Source: Chaenocephalus aceratus
Lineage: Eukaryota > Chordata > Actinopteri > Perciformes > Channichthyidae
NCBI GenBank assembly: GCA_023974075.1
Contig: CM043791.1
Coordinates: 21,602,546 to 21,666,545 of the forward strand
Length of the DNA: 64,000 nt
Reading direction: 5' to 3'
Below the pieces are notes generated by a model, which saw only the letters and a list, made by a program, of their open reading frames with translations, was not told the DNA's origin and searched no databases. Positions 50,918 to 63,178 of the stretch are shown here, piece after piece. Position numbers and translations under genes: made by a program. How positions within the stretch are numbered: the first letter of the stretch is position 1; each line of letters opens with the position of its first letter.

Positions 50918-53724
50918 TAGTTGTTATCATCTTTTGATCTTTTTCAGTATCTAATTTTCCAACTTGAATTGAAGGTGTTCCCTATTTCGGTTATGCAGAA
51001 TGTTAAAAATCTGAGAAAAATAGTTTTCTCCTAACCATGGCTTTTTTTACTAATCCCCCACTGCAGGGTCTTTCATCTGCTTAAACCTCGAATTACTGAT
51101 AGACCACGTCGTTTTGACAGAGTGAATGGTGGAAACGAGCTACAGATAAAGATTCAGAGATACAGACAGACAGAGAAAAGTCAGGGGGAAGCGAACTTCC
51201 CCCGCTGACGCTCTTGTTCCACGGTGAGAATCCCCCGGCCGGTAGCCTCAGACATCTGGTTCCAGTTAGCTCTCGGCACTTTGACGCGTTTCCTGTGCTG
51301 CTGCTCCACGCAGCCACGGCCACGACACAGTCCTCCCAACGCCACGACAGCCAAACTCTCTGGAGATAATGTACGATAAATCACACACCCAAATACACAA
51401 TCAAACACATGTCTATTGTATGTTGAAAATGTCCAGAAGACGCTACAATCTCGTTTTTTATTCTTGTTTCTCATTGTCAGTATGCCATAGGTCTAAAAGA
51501 AAAAGTTCTGGGGATAGAGATATCATAACAGAGTTAAACTAGTAATCTGTGGAATTTTCTAGATGAATGTCATCACATATTAATTTAACAGAGAAATGAG
51601 TGATACTCTTCTAAGTAGAATAGCAACACTTTGCCAGGAGGAAGTGAGGAACAGCTTAAACAGAAAAACAAAAACAGAGAAACAGATTGATTGTTCACAA
51701 GATTGAACAGAAGAAGTTTGGTGAAAAGATGACATTGGAACTGATAAAGATATGACTCTTTTCTTTCTGTAATTTTGCCTCAGTTATTAATCTAAATAAA
51801 TCAATGGAGTGTTGAACAGGTGACAATGGTTATCTTCTATTATGTGTCTCAGAAGCCATGTCAGTGACCCAGCATGCACAATACAAGCACCCTCAAACTG
51901 AGTCACCTTAATTGAATGCAGTAGTTTAGTATTTTATCAATTATATGGCTTTGTACCCATGAACTAAATCAAATTCCGTTTGTTGGATAGATAACTCGGT
52001 ACTGATGTATGTCAGGTGCTATGTTGTTGACAGTCTGTTTTTGTCACATTACTTTTCTTTTTGTATTCAACCCTAAATCATAAAACATTGTCAGCATTAG
52101 CTCTGCTTTGTAGCCCTGCATTAAATCTTACATTTTGCATCATGTCTCTGTTTGTTGTTTGTTTGGAGTGTTGAAGGTACTGTACTGTTGGTTAATAATA
52201 AAGATTTAAGACAAAATAAAAAAGAGATAAGAATCCATCTGTTTCTGAATTTAAAATTGCTGTCTCTAGTCTGAAATGCTACAAAACTCTAATATGTTAA
52301 CAAAATGGTATGCTGTTGTTGAAAAGTGTTGTATAAATAACGTCAATCCCATGTGAGACCATGTTGGACTGACAGTAGCTGCTTCTGCATATGGCATTGT
52401 GCCGCAGATGTCTACTGTTCACATTTCATACCTGAGGGGCAAATTCCTGCCATCTACGTTGATATGATAATAAAATACTGAATCTTGAGTCTGATACTCA
52501 GGAACAAGGATGCTCTGAGGCATACACTGAATTCTGACCTGTCAGTTTTGGGAACTAACAGCCCGGCATGTCATGTCAGTCACACTGTGGAAGCCTGTAA
52601 CATTTCAGTGAAACTACCCACTAAATCAACCACAATGCCTTTCAGTGAGGTGATTCCCTGTGTGGGGGAGTGGAAAGGGTGACCCCAGAATTGAGAAATA
52701 AATATAAGCAGTACCAAAAAATAGAAATCATGAGCCCACACAGCACTGCTGCTCAGCAGAGGAACACGGTAACCTCATAGGCCACGTCGGGGATTACGAG
52801 CAGTGAAAGTGAGAAAGAGGGGGTGAGAGGAGAGGAAGAAACAAAAGTGCAATGAAGAGGAGGAGAAGAGACAGGAAGGAGCTTCTCAAAGGCTTTCCTG
52901 CGTTGGAGGGACTCCCTACACCGCACAGCTTCTCTATAAGCACCGTACAAAGAGCATTCTCTGCAATCAAGAGTATGAATGGAAATGTACCAAACGTGTA
53001 TTCACCTTGGCTGCTTGAACACAAAAGTCAAGCTAGTTCAAATTGACATTTACTTGGGGTGTGACCTGAATAAAAACAAATAAAGGCTGATAATGCAACT
53101 CCTTTGCATTTCTCTCAATTTGTAGGAAATAATAATATACACACCTTTCTACACAAATTCAATCTAGGCTAAAAACATGCTTTTGGTTTTTTTACACTAA
53201 ACTTGAATTGCTCCCAAACGGGGGTGAGCACGAGCAAACGAGGACAAATGAAAGTTTAAGGAGGCAGTATTGATTTGTGTGGAGGTCAGGGGTAGGTCAC
53301 CCCTATCAGAGAATCAACAAACAGCCGCCAGCAACCTCCTCAGCTAAGCCAATCACCTTCTGACCTGGTCCACCGTTACCATGGCAAATGACCCTGAACC
53401 ACACAGACCATATACTCGGCTTCTTACTGAGTGAAAGCAGCAAAGTGCAGCTCTGCAAAGATGGTTCAGCTCCAACAAATCCTTCACTAAAGGCAGTTCA
53501 CTATGCTGTTGTGTTTTCTCTTATTTCACGTCACTCTGTAGAGCTTGGGGATAATTCAGTATCGTCGTTAACTGACTTCAAGAAATATACTTTGATGATT
53601 TGATCTTATTGAGTTGTCTGAAACGTTTTTGCTCTACATATTAATGATTCCAACTAAACTGTAAATATAAAAAAACAAGTTACTGAATGTTTTCTTTTTA
53701 CATGTCATTACACTGGAACACAAC

Positions 53725-53769
53725 AAATATTTAGATTTCTATTTCAAATAAATAGAAATCTAAATATTT
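53725..53769. repeat. 20-bp perfect inverted repeat
   Basis: Arms 53725-53744 and 53750-53769 are exact reverse complements with loop CAAAT; the arms are AT-rich (AAATATTTAGATTTC...). Confidence 0.9.
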
Positions 53770-54632
53770 TTAATGTGATTGTGTCAGAAATAATAATCTC
53801 ATCAATATTGTAATACTGCAACCACGAAGCCAAGCCAAATTACTCCCATGTCATGCCCTTCGCAATATCCTCTTTTTTCTAGCCATTTTTGGAGGACAAA
53901 ATCTCAGATTCATCCCTTTACCCGGTCTTTCCATCTTATTCCCCCTCTCTCCCTGAGGCAGGCAGGCGCTGGTGGTAACCAAGCCTCTGGCAGTGTGTTC
54001 CTATCCTGCAGGAGCCCTCAGGTTCCAACCTGTCAATATCTCAGGCAGCGTATTGGCTCTGCTGAGGCTCAGTTAACCTCCTCACCCACTGCAACCGCAC
54101 AAGGGGCTCCTGTCCCACTGCCAACCCAGAGACAAGCACGATCACTAACCCCCCATGCCTCTTTCTCCAATTCACACCGCGCTTTTATATCCGTAAAGGG
54201 CAGCACCCTGGCAGCAACAGCAAGCAATATGGCAGCTGACGGCAGTTATCTGCTCGCTGACGTCTTAGATGTTTCGGATGACGGTCACGTTGGAAGCTCA
54301 CAGAGGGTAAAGACGGAGAAGATATTGGAGGAACGTTTACAGCCTGAAGGAGAGAATAGCTCAGTGACAAAGGTCCTCAAACACCTTGTCATCTATAACA
54401 ATTTCAGTGAGAAGTAGGGTCAGAATGAAAAACAATCAATGTATTAACACTTTCTCAAAGGTATTTTAGACTGATTTCGGAGAAGTGAGTCTAAAGTTGT
54501 GAGATAGACAGATAGTCAACGGTCGGTCTTAGTGTTGGTGTGTTTGTAATCTACACATGCACAAAGGCCTGATCCCAAGCGAGGTAACGAGCGTGCGGCA
54601 GCATGTCACCCCGTCCCCTCACACTCACACTC

Positions 54633-54747
<115 letters not shown>

Positions 54748-54941
54748 TCCTCCGTGCCTGACTGCAAGGCACCGCGGCTGTCTGCTGGGAGCTCAAGTTA
54801 CGGCCAAACGGCGGGACAGACTTTATGGAAGCCTCTCTCCCACACCCACTCTCCCTCTCCGCACCGCTCCGGAGGAGGTATCGGGTTGCCGGTTCAGCGC
54901 CGGCCAGGCTTGGCGCTGGCGGCTGCTTGTGATCTTGGGTG

Positions 54942-54943
<2 letters not shown>

Positions 54944-55028
<85 letters not shown>
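54944..55028. repeat. (TG)n microsatellite
   Basis: Pure TG run, inverted relative to 54636-54747. Confidence 0.94.
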
Positions 55029-55031
<3 letters not shown>

Positions 55032-56794
55032 TATCTCCCACTCTTTGAGTGTATCGGCACATAACGCTGCTGTCTCCTCCAGGTATGTAGGTGTGATTTA
55101 CAGTGTAGATGCTTCACACTCATGCGCACACATGCAAGCAAAATCCGACCTCTTCCTCTGCTCCAAAGCACCTAGAATATTCTATACTGCAGTTCAAAGT
55201 GTAATAAGATGAGTTTCAAACACAAATTACAAAGAAACACGTGTTCTCACTTCGCTCTAGGTCTATAGCCATCCAGATAGTTTGGGTTTTATTTAAACTT
55301 GAGATATCAGTCTTTTGGATTCTGCTGCCATCAGTGGAGAACAATGGAGGTGAATGTCATTTGACCGCATTTCCTGGGACAATGTCTGGGTCCTTACATT
55401 GCTTTTTATACTGCACAGTTTTTTTTACTGGTAAAACAATCTTTATAAAGACTATTGATAAGAGGGTTTGGTTAATTAGGCATATTGGAAAGACATGTTG
55501 ATATTGAGATAAACCAATTTCCATTCACCTCTTTTGTATGGATGGCAGCAGAAATCTCAGTGAAACAGACCTTAACATCTGGAAAATGAAAAGCCAAACT
55601 CTACCATGGCTGGATACAACTAGAGGTAAGTGAAAAACATGTTTTTATTTGTGTCATTTAAGTGAACTGAGGGCCCCAGACGTAGTATTAAACTTCCATA
55701 AAGTTGCCCATAAAATAAAATGGTCAAAAATGATCGCAGCAAAGGCCAAGATTACTTGACAAATGTGGAAAAAATGGGTTCTAGACACCCAATATTGCTT
55801 TCTTAGATTGACAGAACTCCTCTAGAGCCACATAATACAATAACCTTAAGACAAACTGTAGCCCTTTGTGTGACAAGTACATTTTAATTCAAAATCAACA
55901 GTGTGACCCTTTAAAATATACTTGTGTTTCTCTCAGAATTATACTTACTCAACATCATTAATGTGGCTTCCAAATCCCATGATGCTATCTGAGAGAGAGC
56001 AACATGCAGCTCTCCGTCTCTATAGTGTATTTGGAGGAAGCAGTTGCAGGGAGGTGCATCCACAGGTCAACATGGAAGAGACCTCCTATATGCAAGGACC
56101 TTGTGACGGTCGTGCCGCTGGCTCAGTTGCGGCCCGGCATGGAACGGCACTCATGAATAAAGCATGGGGACATCTGCCACCTCTGAATTATAGATCTGTG
56201 GAGGCCTAGCATATGGGAACAGCCCAGTGAGTGCTAATGGCTAACTCCCCATGACAAAATATGGGTTAGAGACACGTGAATGATACTCCGGTAATGCAAC
56301 CTTTCCGTCATGTGCATGTGAGGTGGATGGTAAATGTGATTATTTACATGTCTGCATGTGTGTTTGCTATCTGGAATGAGGTAAGGCTCCAATGGGTAAA
56401 CAAGTTATTGTGAGCATAAACAAGCATCCAAATTAGCAGACTGACACACAAGTGTGTTTGAGCACAGCACTAAATAAACATGTTTCAGGCATGTAGCTCT
56501 ATAGCTAATGTTGCATTATAAACTCTTCCCAGAGGGACAACGAGACCTAAGAACTTCCATACAGGGACCAAAAGTGTCGCTGTTACATTACAGCTTATTT
56601 TTGCCAAGTTCAGCTAAATCAGTGCATAAAGCTTTAAAATAGCCCCAGAAACCCTCAGCCAAACAAGAAATGGCTAATGTCTTTTTGCAGGCGTCTTCCT
56701 GCTGAAGTACAGTCTTCTTGAATATTCTATACTCTCTGGCTGCTATACGTGCTCTTTAAAGAAGCAGAGATGGTACTGGGGGTTGTAGTAGTAT

Positions 56795-56813
56795 GGGGGG
56801 GGGGGGGGGGGGG
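56795..56813. repeat. Poly(G) run, 19 bases
   Basis: Homopolymer long enough to form a G-quadruplex and to cause sequencing slippage. Confidence 0.9.
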
Positions 56814-56849
56814 CTGTTGTTGCAGCCCAGTTGAGCAGGAGGCCTGGTA

Positions 56850-57010
56850 TACCGGGGACTAGTTCGATCTCCGCCTTTCTCTCCAGGATTATCCTCTTAT
56901 CAGCGCTGCAAAAGCCAGGCTAAGAAGCACCAGTAATTAGCCTATCTTTAATTAACGAGCACCTCGCTCCAAAACCACCCACGGTCCATGAAGGCTCCCA
57001 GTTGGAAGGC
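56850..57010. promoter_or_regulatory. Possible conserved non-coding block
   Basis: Contains CTCTTATCAGCGCTG (GATA-like on the other strand), CAGTAATTAGCC and CTTTAATTAACGAGC close together, next to a poly(G) run. No coding pattern. Confidence 0.22.
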
Positions 57011-57845
57011 AGTCAGTGCGGCATAAAGATGAGCAGACTTAATCTTGTTTTTGTCTGAGTAAGAGTGAGTGAACGTGTAGAAAAGGCCAAGGTTCATCTT
57101 CAAGTGGCTGGGGCGTCGCAGCATGCAGAGCGTCCCCTCATGCTTCCGCGCTCACAAACAAGCCTTTCTACACCACAGGTTTCAAAGGGAATCCTACCAC
57201 CCACCACTGTTCCACTTTGTTGTGCATGTGTGTTTGTGATGTGTGTTCATTTGGGTGTATACTCAAGTGTGTGGATTACTGCACTCAAATTATGCTACCA
57301 CTCACCATCACTGACAGACTTTAATTTCCAGGCTTACTAAAGCCTCCTCCGAATCTACAATGGAAACATATGTAGGAGAAGATGAGGGAAAGAAATCGCC
57401 TCCATATCCCTCGGTGAGGTTTAGGAAGTAGAAGGTTCACGTCCCCACTCTCTAGGTTGGAGGAGTAATATATACAGCTTCATGCATTTATAATTGTTTG
57501 AAAAAAGTGACACGGTAAAGAATTACACAAACTTCAGCACTATTGGTCTTCTAATTATTGTGCTAATATAATCAGAGAGGCCTGGGTCATCTGAAGGGGA
57601 GTGAGAGCAAGATGACGGCCTGCAGATGAAAAGAGAGAATGCCAGCATTGCCCTGGTCTGGCCTGGCATGGCACCGCCAAGCAGGGGGGGCTTCAGCGGC
57701 CCCAGCATGCATACATTAGCGGTGCTTAGGCGCACTAATTGCTTCTCACTTAGACAAATCTCCTGCAAATCACGGCTGCGCCGCCAGCACTGCCCGAGCC
57801 CCCCGGGAAGGAGAGACGGCAGGCAGGCGGACGTAACGAGAGGCA

Positions 57846-57950
57846 GAGGAGGAGGAGGAGGAGGAGGAGGAGGAGGAGGAGGAGGAGGAGGAGGAGGAGG
57901 AGGAGGAGGAGGAGGAGGAGAGGAGGAGGAGGAGGAGGAGGAGGAGGAGG
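57846..57950. repeat. (GGA)n trinucleotide tract
   Basis: About 105 bp of GGA repeat with one 1-bp phase change. It explains the Gly/Glu-rich and Pro/Ser-rich open frames that cover it. Confidence 0.95.
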
Positions 57951-59999
57951 GGGTGGCGAGTGGAGCGTGTGTACCAGAGGCGCCTCGAAGCAGGATGGAG
58001 GAGGTGGAGGAGGGGGGCGCTCCCAAGAGAATGGAGAGAGACGAAGAGAGAGAGAGGGAGAGAAAAAAGCTCCAACACTTCAAGAGTGCCTCTTTCTCTC
58101 TGCTCATCCATAGTCCAGGCTGAGTGCACCCCCAACCTCTTACACCCCTACCCTCAGAAGCCCCACCGCTGCTCTGCTCCTTCAGCGCTCCATCCTTACC
58201 CCCCCCTCCACCAGCTCTCAGATCTCTGCTCGGCCCCTTGCTCGCCCCTCCTTTCTCTCTCGCTCTCCCTCCCTCTCCATCGTTCTATAGAAAAGTGGAG
58301 GAAAGATGAAACTCTACAAAGAGGGAAAAAAAATCAATAACACAGATGGATAGCTGGATAACAGGGTCCGGCATGCTTCGGCGGTGAGGCAATCCAGAGG
58401 GTGCCCACACAACTTCCACACAGGCGGAGAGACGGGCAAAAACAAGACGCTGGGAAGAGGGTGGTAATCAGCCTCAGGAAGCTAACATCATCCACAACAC
58501 ACACATACACACTGGTTTACAAACAAGCACACACAACAATGTATGGCTGCATGCATACACCGACATATATGTGACGGCACACTCAAAATATAAACGAAAA
58601 CAAATACGCTTGTTAAAAAAGTTCACATCCATAAAAGCACTCGTCCTTCCCACAGCTCCATGCAGCTAATTGGGTAAATACTACAAAACAATAGTTATCA
58701 GGTAACCTGAGGTGAAAGAAGATAGCTGTGTGTAACAATAGCATAGATATTATACAAAAGATCAATAGTTTAGCAGGGCTTGCATTATTTTACTAAGGTT
58801 ATTTGAGATATTGGGTGGCTTCAGGCAACATTTCTCTTGTTAGCTGTGGTTTAAGGTACCACAGGGCCCTATCAAGAACAATGTCTACAGTATACTGCAA
58901 AAGCATTGCCTGCATTTTAGGATTTATTTTCAAGATATGAAAACAAGCAGCTGGAGCTAATTCAATTTATTAAGTCTGTGTAGTTACCACCATTTCGAAA
59001 AAAATTCAACTTTGTTAGTAAGAGTTCACAGCTCTGCAGACTCTGATTGGTGGACAGGGCACAGTGGACTGTTGTCATAAAACATAATGACACTCAGAAG
59101 AGGTGAGGGCAGAGCCCACCAAAGGAAATTGACTTCAGCTCAACCAAAAACCTCGACAAAAGCCAGTTTCCAGAAATGTTCTACCTCAAAGAAAATCTAA
59201 TTATTACCTCACGTTTTCCAAATGTTCCACTGCACCAAACTAACTCTGGTCACTCAGACCTCTGTGGCCTGTGAGATCTAGGTATGCACTATTATTTTGA
59301 GGTTTAATTATCTTCGCTGCCGGTGGGGGCTTTTGGCCCCAATAAAGATTTTCATGGTTAGATAGGCATGATCTTCATTCTTTATGGAGAATAAAAGAAT
59401 AATAATAATTGTATACTTTACTCTTGGTCAATAACTTGAAAAGCCATTCAAGATGGACATATGTATAAATGACTTACTTCCAGAAGTAGTACTTGAGCTT
59501 ACTGGACATATTCAACTGCCCCAAAACGCATTGCGGCTCTTCATACCATACAGGCTGCGAGGCGGACAGCTTAAATAATTAACAGCTGGATAAAATACTT
59601 AAGAATGATGCTATAAAAGGTATACTAAATTATTGAATATTTTTATTTTCCATAAAATAAAACGAAATGAAAATGAAAATATTAAATTGAGTGGAAAGGT
59701 AATGTTGGTTTTATTTGTGATAACATTTGTATTTATTTAACCTGAGCTTGGACTGGTAATGACCTGGATCATTGCAAGCTTGCTCCATGTAACCAATCAA
59801 GTGAATTAAGCCCTGCTAACTGTAATAATAAAACCCTCAGTGGCACAGAGTAAAATGCCTAATGGAGGCCAAAGACAATTTGAGTAATGGTATTATATAT
59901 TTTGATATCCATTCTGATATTTCATATTTAATGAAGCAACAATTGTTGGTAGTAACATTGTAACACATGTATATCCAAATACATCTTACTGTACCTTAC

Positions 60000-60086
60000 G
60001 ACAGACGCCTATATTCTGACGGGATGTAGACCTTGGTCTTTCCTCCAACTGGAGCCAGTGCAGATTGGGCGTGATGCTTATGGCAA
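60000..60086 (-). other. Candidate exon B of an unknown transcript
   Basis: On the minus strand an 87-bp segment follows a good pyrimidine tract (TTTCACCTCTCCCACAG) and ends CTGTC/GTAAGG. Entering in phase 2 it reads CHKHHAQSALAPVGGK then TKVYIPSEYRRL and leaves in phase 2, matching candidate exon A. A second frame is also open, so coding potential is not proven. No family recognised. Confidence 0.3.
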
Positions 60087-60161
60087 CTGTGGGAGAGGTG
60101 AAAGGGCGAAGACTTCATTATAATGAATATCAACGAGGATCCCCCATCCCCCATACAGAAA

Positions 60162-60286
<125 letters not shown>

Positions 60287-60348
60287 TTCCAACCTGCTCT
60301 CCTCCTACAGTCCAATCTTTGTGGAAATTACTATAATTCTCTGTTGGG

Positions 60349-60379
60349 CATAGTGGTGATTTTGAAAATCACCACTATG
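60349..60379. repeat. 15-bp perfect inverted repeat, 1-nt loop
   Basis: Arms CATAGTGGTGATTTT and its exact reverse complement flank a single G at 60364. It lies 3 bp from a second, longer perfect hairpin. Confidence 0.9.
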
Positions 60380-60382
60380 TCT

Positions 60383-60437
60383 TATGGCTCTTTGCCTAGT
60401 CAGAAAATCTGATTTTCTGACTAGGCAAAGAGCCATA
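60383..60437. repeat. 27-bp perfect inverted repeat, 1-nt loop
   Basis: Arms 60383-60409 and 60411-60437 are exact reverse complements separated by one T. The left arm begins TATGGCTCTTTGCC. It is the longest uninterrupted hairpin arm I found in the window. Confidence 0.92.
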
Positions 60438-61616
60438 GGACTGTGAGGTGGTCGATGGAAGCCTGTTCCATCCCTGTTTAGTCATAAACACATTTTATTG
60501 CAAGAAAATTATTTCTTAACTTTCAACATTTGCTAAGAATTACCTGAAATACTCCTTTCATTCAGTAAAGATTACCAAGATTGGTAGATGAATTGGAATT
60601 GAAGCTTCATTTCAACCATTATCTTCAAGTTTCTACGCCACATAATGTGTGTATTTAAGTTTTTTGCTTATTCATAGAAGAGACTTCCAATTATGCAGTT
60701 TATACAAGGTCTTTCCTGAGAGGATAAATCACTAGCACCACCTACTGTACACTATAATCGTGACAAGAGAGTTTCCTTAAACTACAATGAAGAGGAACAA
60801 GCTCAAACAGACCGAAAACAAGAATATTTGGTTAGAGCTCCATCTTGTGGAGGGAAACGTATATCTCAACTCACAGCTGCCACTTACAGAATATGCAGAA
60901 TAATATGATGAGATTTTGATTGTATAACTATTAATAACTATTGATAAAAGCTCAAATATATTAATTAAAATGTTGAAATGTATACGCTAATAGAATCAGA
61001 GAATATTACAATTGTGAAATTCATGATTTTATTTTGGTAACCCTTACATAAATTAGAACTGACACAGTTAATGGTAGTAGTTAAATGGTGATTCACAGTG
61101 AATACATCCAGTACATGGCTCAGCCTGGATAACAAAGGTAAATTGTAATTTACATATCAAGAGAACAAATATGTTGTCATTTTGATCTCAGATTATAAGA
61201 TTTTAGACTGAATATTTGACGAGGATGAGGACTGGCTGAACAATTAAATGGACAGACCAGTTTTTTGTCTTATCTGAGGTTGACAAATATATAGTGTTTT
61301 GTATTTTGTATGCATGTGTTTGTGAATGTTGTTATGTAAATTCTGCCATTTCTTTAATTAAAAAAGTCTAATTTCTTATAGGGTCATGTAACACTTTGGC
61401 ACCAAATCAATGCAGCAATGTATTTACTAGAGTGGATAAGTAAGACATAGCCCACTCAAGAGGTGTTTCCTAGTGTATACATTTCTAGGTTAACAAGATC
61501 TGGATGCTATTGCAAATAAATTATACTTTACAATAAGTAAACTGCAGATTTTTTGACAAAATATTAAAGTCAATCAGAAAAATAAATATAATACAATAAA
61601 AATAAGTTTGTCCTAC

Positions 61617-61673
61617 CTGTCCAGTGTAGTCATACAATGCTGCAATGATGTGGAGTCAGAGGGTCTCTGGAAG
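61617..61673 (-). other. Candidate exon A of an unknown transcript
   Basis: On the minus strand a 57-bp segment is flanked by TTTTTCAACAG (acceptor) and ACAG/GTAGGA (donor). One frame, entering and leaving in phase 2, is open: FQRPSDSTSLQHCMTTLD plus AG. It joins in frame to candidate exon B at 60000-60086. A diverged second copy lies at about 61786-61846. I do not recognise the protein. It could be part of a non-coding transcript or a chance arrangement. Confidence 0.3.
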
Positions 61674-61785
61674 CTGTTGAAAAATAATTAAGAATTTTGA
61701 AATCAAAAACAGCAAACAACATCTCAAATAGATGTTGCACATCAAACTTAAATAGAAGAAGCCCTGAAATCCAACACAAAAAAAG

Positions 61786-61846
61786 GGTGTCCTACAAGTC
61801 CAGTTTAGTATACAATCTGATATGGATTTGGATTCACTGGGTCAAA
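61786..61846 (-). repeat. Diverged copy of candidate exon A
   Basis: The plus-strand text GTCCTACAAGTCCAGTTTAG here parallels GTCCTACCTGTCCAGTGTAG at 61610. Similarity runs about 55 bp with one 1-bp gap. In the frame of candidate exon A the copy has a stop and a frameshift, so it looks degenerate. Confidence 0.5.
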
Positions 61847-61986
61847 TAACATAAATAAATCAGGACAGCTTGATTGTTTACACTAAAATAATCTCCCAGC
61901 CCAGTCATAGTAATTTTATGTAACATAAATGTCATTTTAATTGGTTGACTCATCCCTATTTAAGGCGGAACATTGTTACCTAGTAT

Positions 61987-62190
61987 CAGTGGTGTTAAAA
62001 AACAAAGTACATTTACAATTTTGTGGGACTTGTACTTTACTTACATTTGTACTTCTACTCCACTACAATTCAGGGGTAAATCATGTACTTTTACTCCACT
62101 ACATTTATTAAGTACCTCTAGTTACTTTGCAGATTTGTATTAATGATGTGAAATATAATCAACACTTAAATTAGACTTTAGTTACACTTA
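61987..62190. mobile_element. hAT-type repeat fragment (Tol2-like end)
   Basis: The segment starts CAGTGGTGTTAAAAAAC and contains GTACTTTTACTCCACTACATT and AAGTACCTCTAGTTACTTTG. These words are typical of a very common fish repeat with hAT ends, as remembered. The matching right end (TTTACACCACTG-like) was not found, so the copy appears truncated. Confidence 0.55.
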
Positions 62191-62202
62191 GAGTAATACC
62201 AT

Positions 62203-62229
62203 AGACTGTATATATATATATATATATAT
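62203..62229. repeat. (TA)n microsatellite
   Basis: A short pure TA run directly left of the MITE at 62230; a second TA/TAA run (62479-62540) lies on its right, consistent with insertion into a TA-rich site. Confidence 0.8.
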
Positions 62230-62480
62230 TAGGGCTGTCAAACGATTACAATTTTTAATTAAAAATTAATTAATCATGATTAATCACCATTCGAACTATG
62301 TCCAAAATATGCCATTTATTTATGTATATTGTTGTGGGAATGGAAAGATAAATGAAAGCAGGCGGATATATCCATTTAACATACAGTATGTATGTTTATT
62401 ATAAAAAATTTCTGCGCAATTAACGCAATTAATTCAAAAAATTAATTACCGCCGTTAACGCGATAATTTTGACAGCACTA
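62230..62480. mobile_element. MITE with TAG(G/T)GCTGTCAAA ends, 251 bp
   Basis: The left end reads TAGGGCTGTCAAACGATTA and the right end, read on the other strand, TAGTGCTGTCAAAATTATCG. This gives a 13-bp terminal inverted repeat with one mismatch. Sub-terminal palindromes (AATTAATCATGATTAATC, GTTAACGCGATAA) are typical of a widespread vertebrate MITE. Flanks are TA repeats, so a TA target duplication cannot be shown. No coding capacity. Confidence 0.7.
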
Positions 62481-62716
62481 ATATATATATATATATAATA
62501 ATAATAATATATAATATAATAATAATAATAATAATAATACATTCACAAGCCACCCTGCAATATACAAAGTCATTACAACTAGCTGCACCTTTACCAGCTA
62601 TGATAACACTTTAATGATCAATGCTTATAATCAAAACATTTATTATATACTATTCTGAAATGGGACAATCTGCAAAATGAGTACTTGTTCATTTAAGCAT
62701 TATTCTTAAAAAAATT

Positions 62717-62763
62717 ATTAGCATCTAAATGTAGCCTACAGTAGGCTATGTTTAGATGCTAAT
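62717..62763. repeat. 23-bp inverted repeat, 1-nt loop
   Basis: Arms 62717-62739 and 62741-62763 are reverse complements with two adjacent mismatches, separated by one base. The left arm starts ATTAGCATCTAAATG. Confidence 0.85.
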
Positions 62764-62827
62764 ACATTTTAGCTATAGCACATTTACAGCCAATTTAGCT
62801 AGCTAAAGTAAAACCGGTTAAGGTCAT

Positions 62828-63178
62828 TGTTAGGGAATAATTTGCTTAGGTATTCAACCTTTGACAAAGTTCGTCATTTTCTCCTCTCACTGTCTCCTTT
62901 CCGATGGCATAGGTCTACGGCCTTGGGTATTGCTGCTATTGTGGTGAGGGACCACCTATTTATACACTGGGTTCATAATTCATACATATAACTACAGTTG
63001 GGGGTATTGTTCCCACAGGGACATGTTATGTGTTTACTATATATGTTGTGTGCCCTCCTGACTTCTCTCTCTTCTTCCCGGACTGCAACCGGACAACATG
63101 ACCTTAGCTGCTCTCAAATAAAGTTCCCTTTTGCACCTTCATTGCACCGCCTCTGACTCCCTATCTCTCGGCACTACA
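62828..63178 (+). mobile_element. 5' LTR of an LTR retrotransposon
   Basis: I place the LTR from TGTTAGGG to GGCACTACA (TG...CA ends), 351 bp. It has a TATA-like TTTATAC near 62960, a polyadenylation signal AATAAA at 63117-63122 and a pyrimidine-rich end. A primer-binding-like TGGTGACCCTGACACG follows at 63180-63195. The right boundary is well supported; the left boundary is a best guess. The second LTR is outside the window. Confidence 0.55.

Noticed and set aside
53848..54417. A 189-residue open frame on the plus strand, the longest not made of simple repeats apart from samd11 exon 1
   Set aside because: No domain or family is recognisable, splice signals are weak, and one frame of this length is about what chance gives over six frames of 64 kb.
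56855..56880. A tRNA B-box-like word (AGTTCGATCTCC)
   Set aside because: No A box at the right distance and no cloverleaf can be drawn around it.
57523..58135. Overlapping Pro-rich, Ser-rich and Gly/Glu-rich open frames of 120-195 residues
   Set aside because: They are translations of the (GGA)n tract and its flanks on both strands.
61617..61654. An SH3-like word (IAALYDYTGQ) in one minus-strand frame of candidate exon A
   Set aside because: The frame has a stop shortly upstream within the same exon and phase 0 at its end does not fit candidate exon B. It is probably coincidence; the other frame joins B cleanly.
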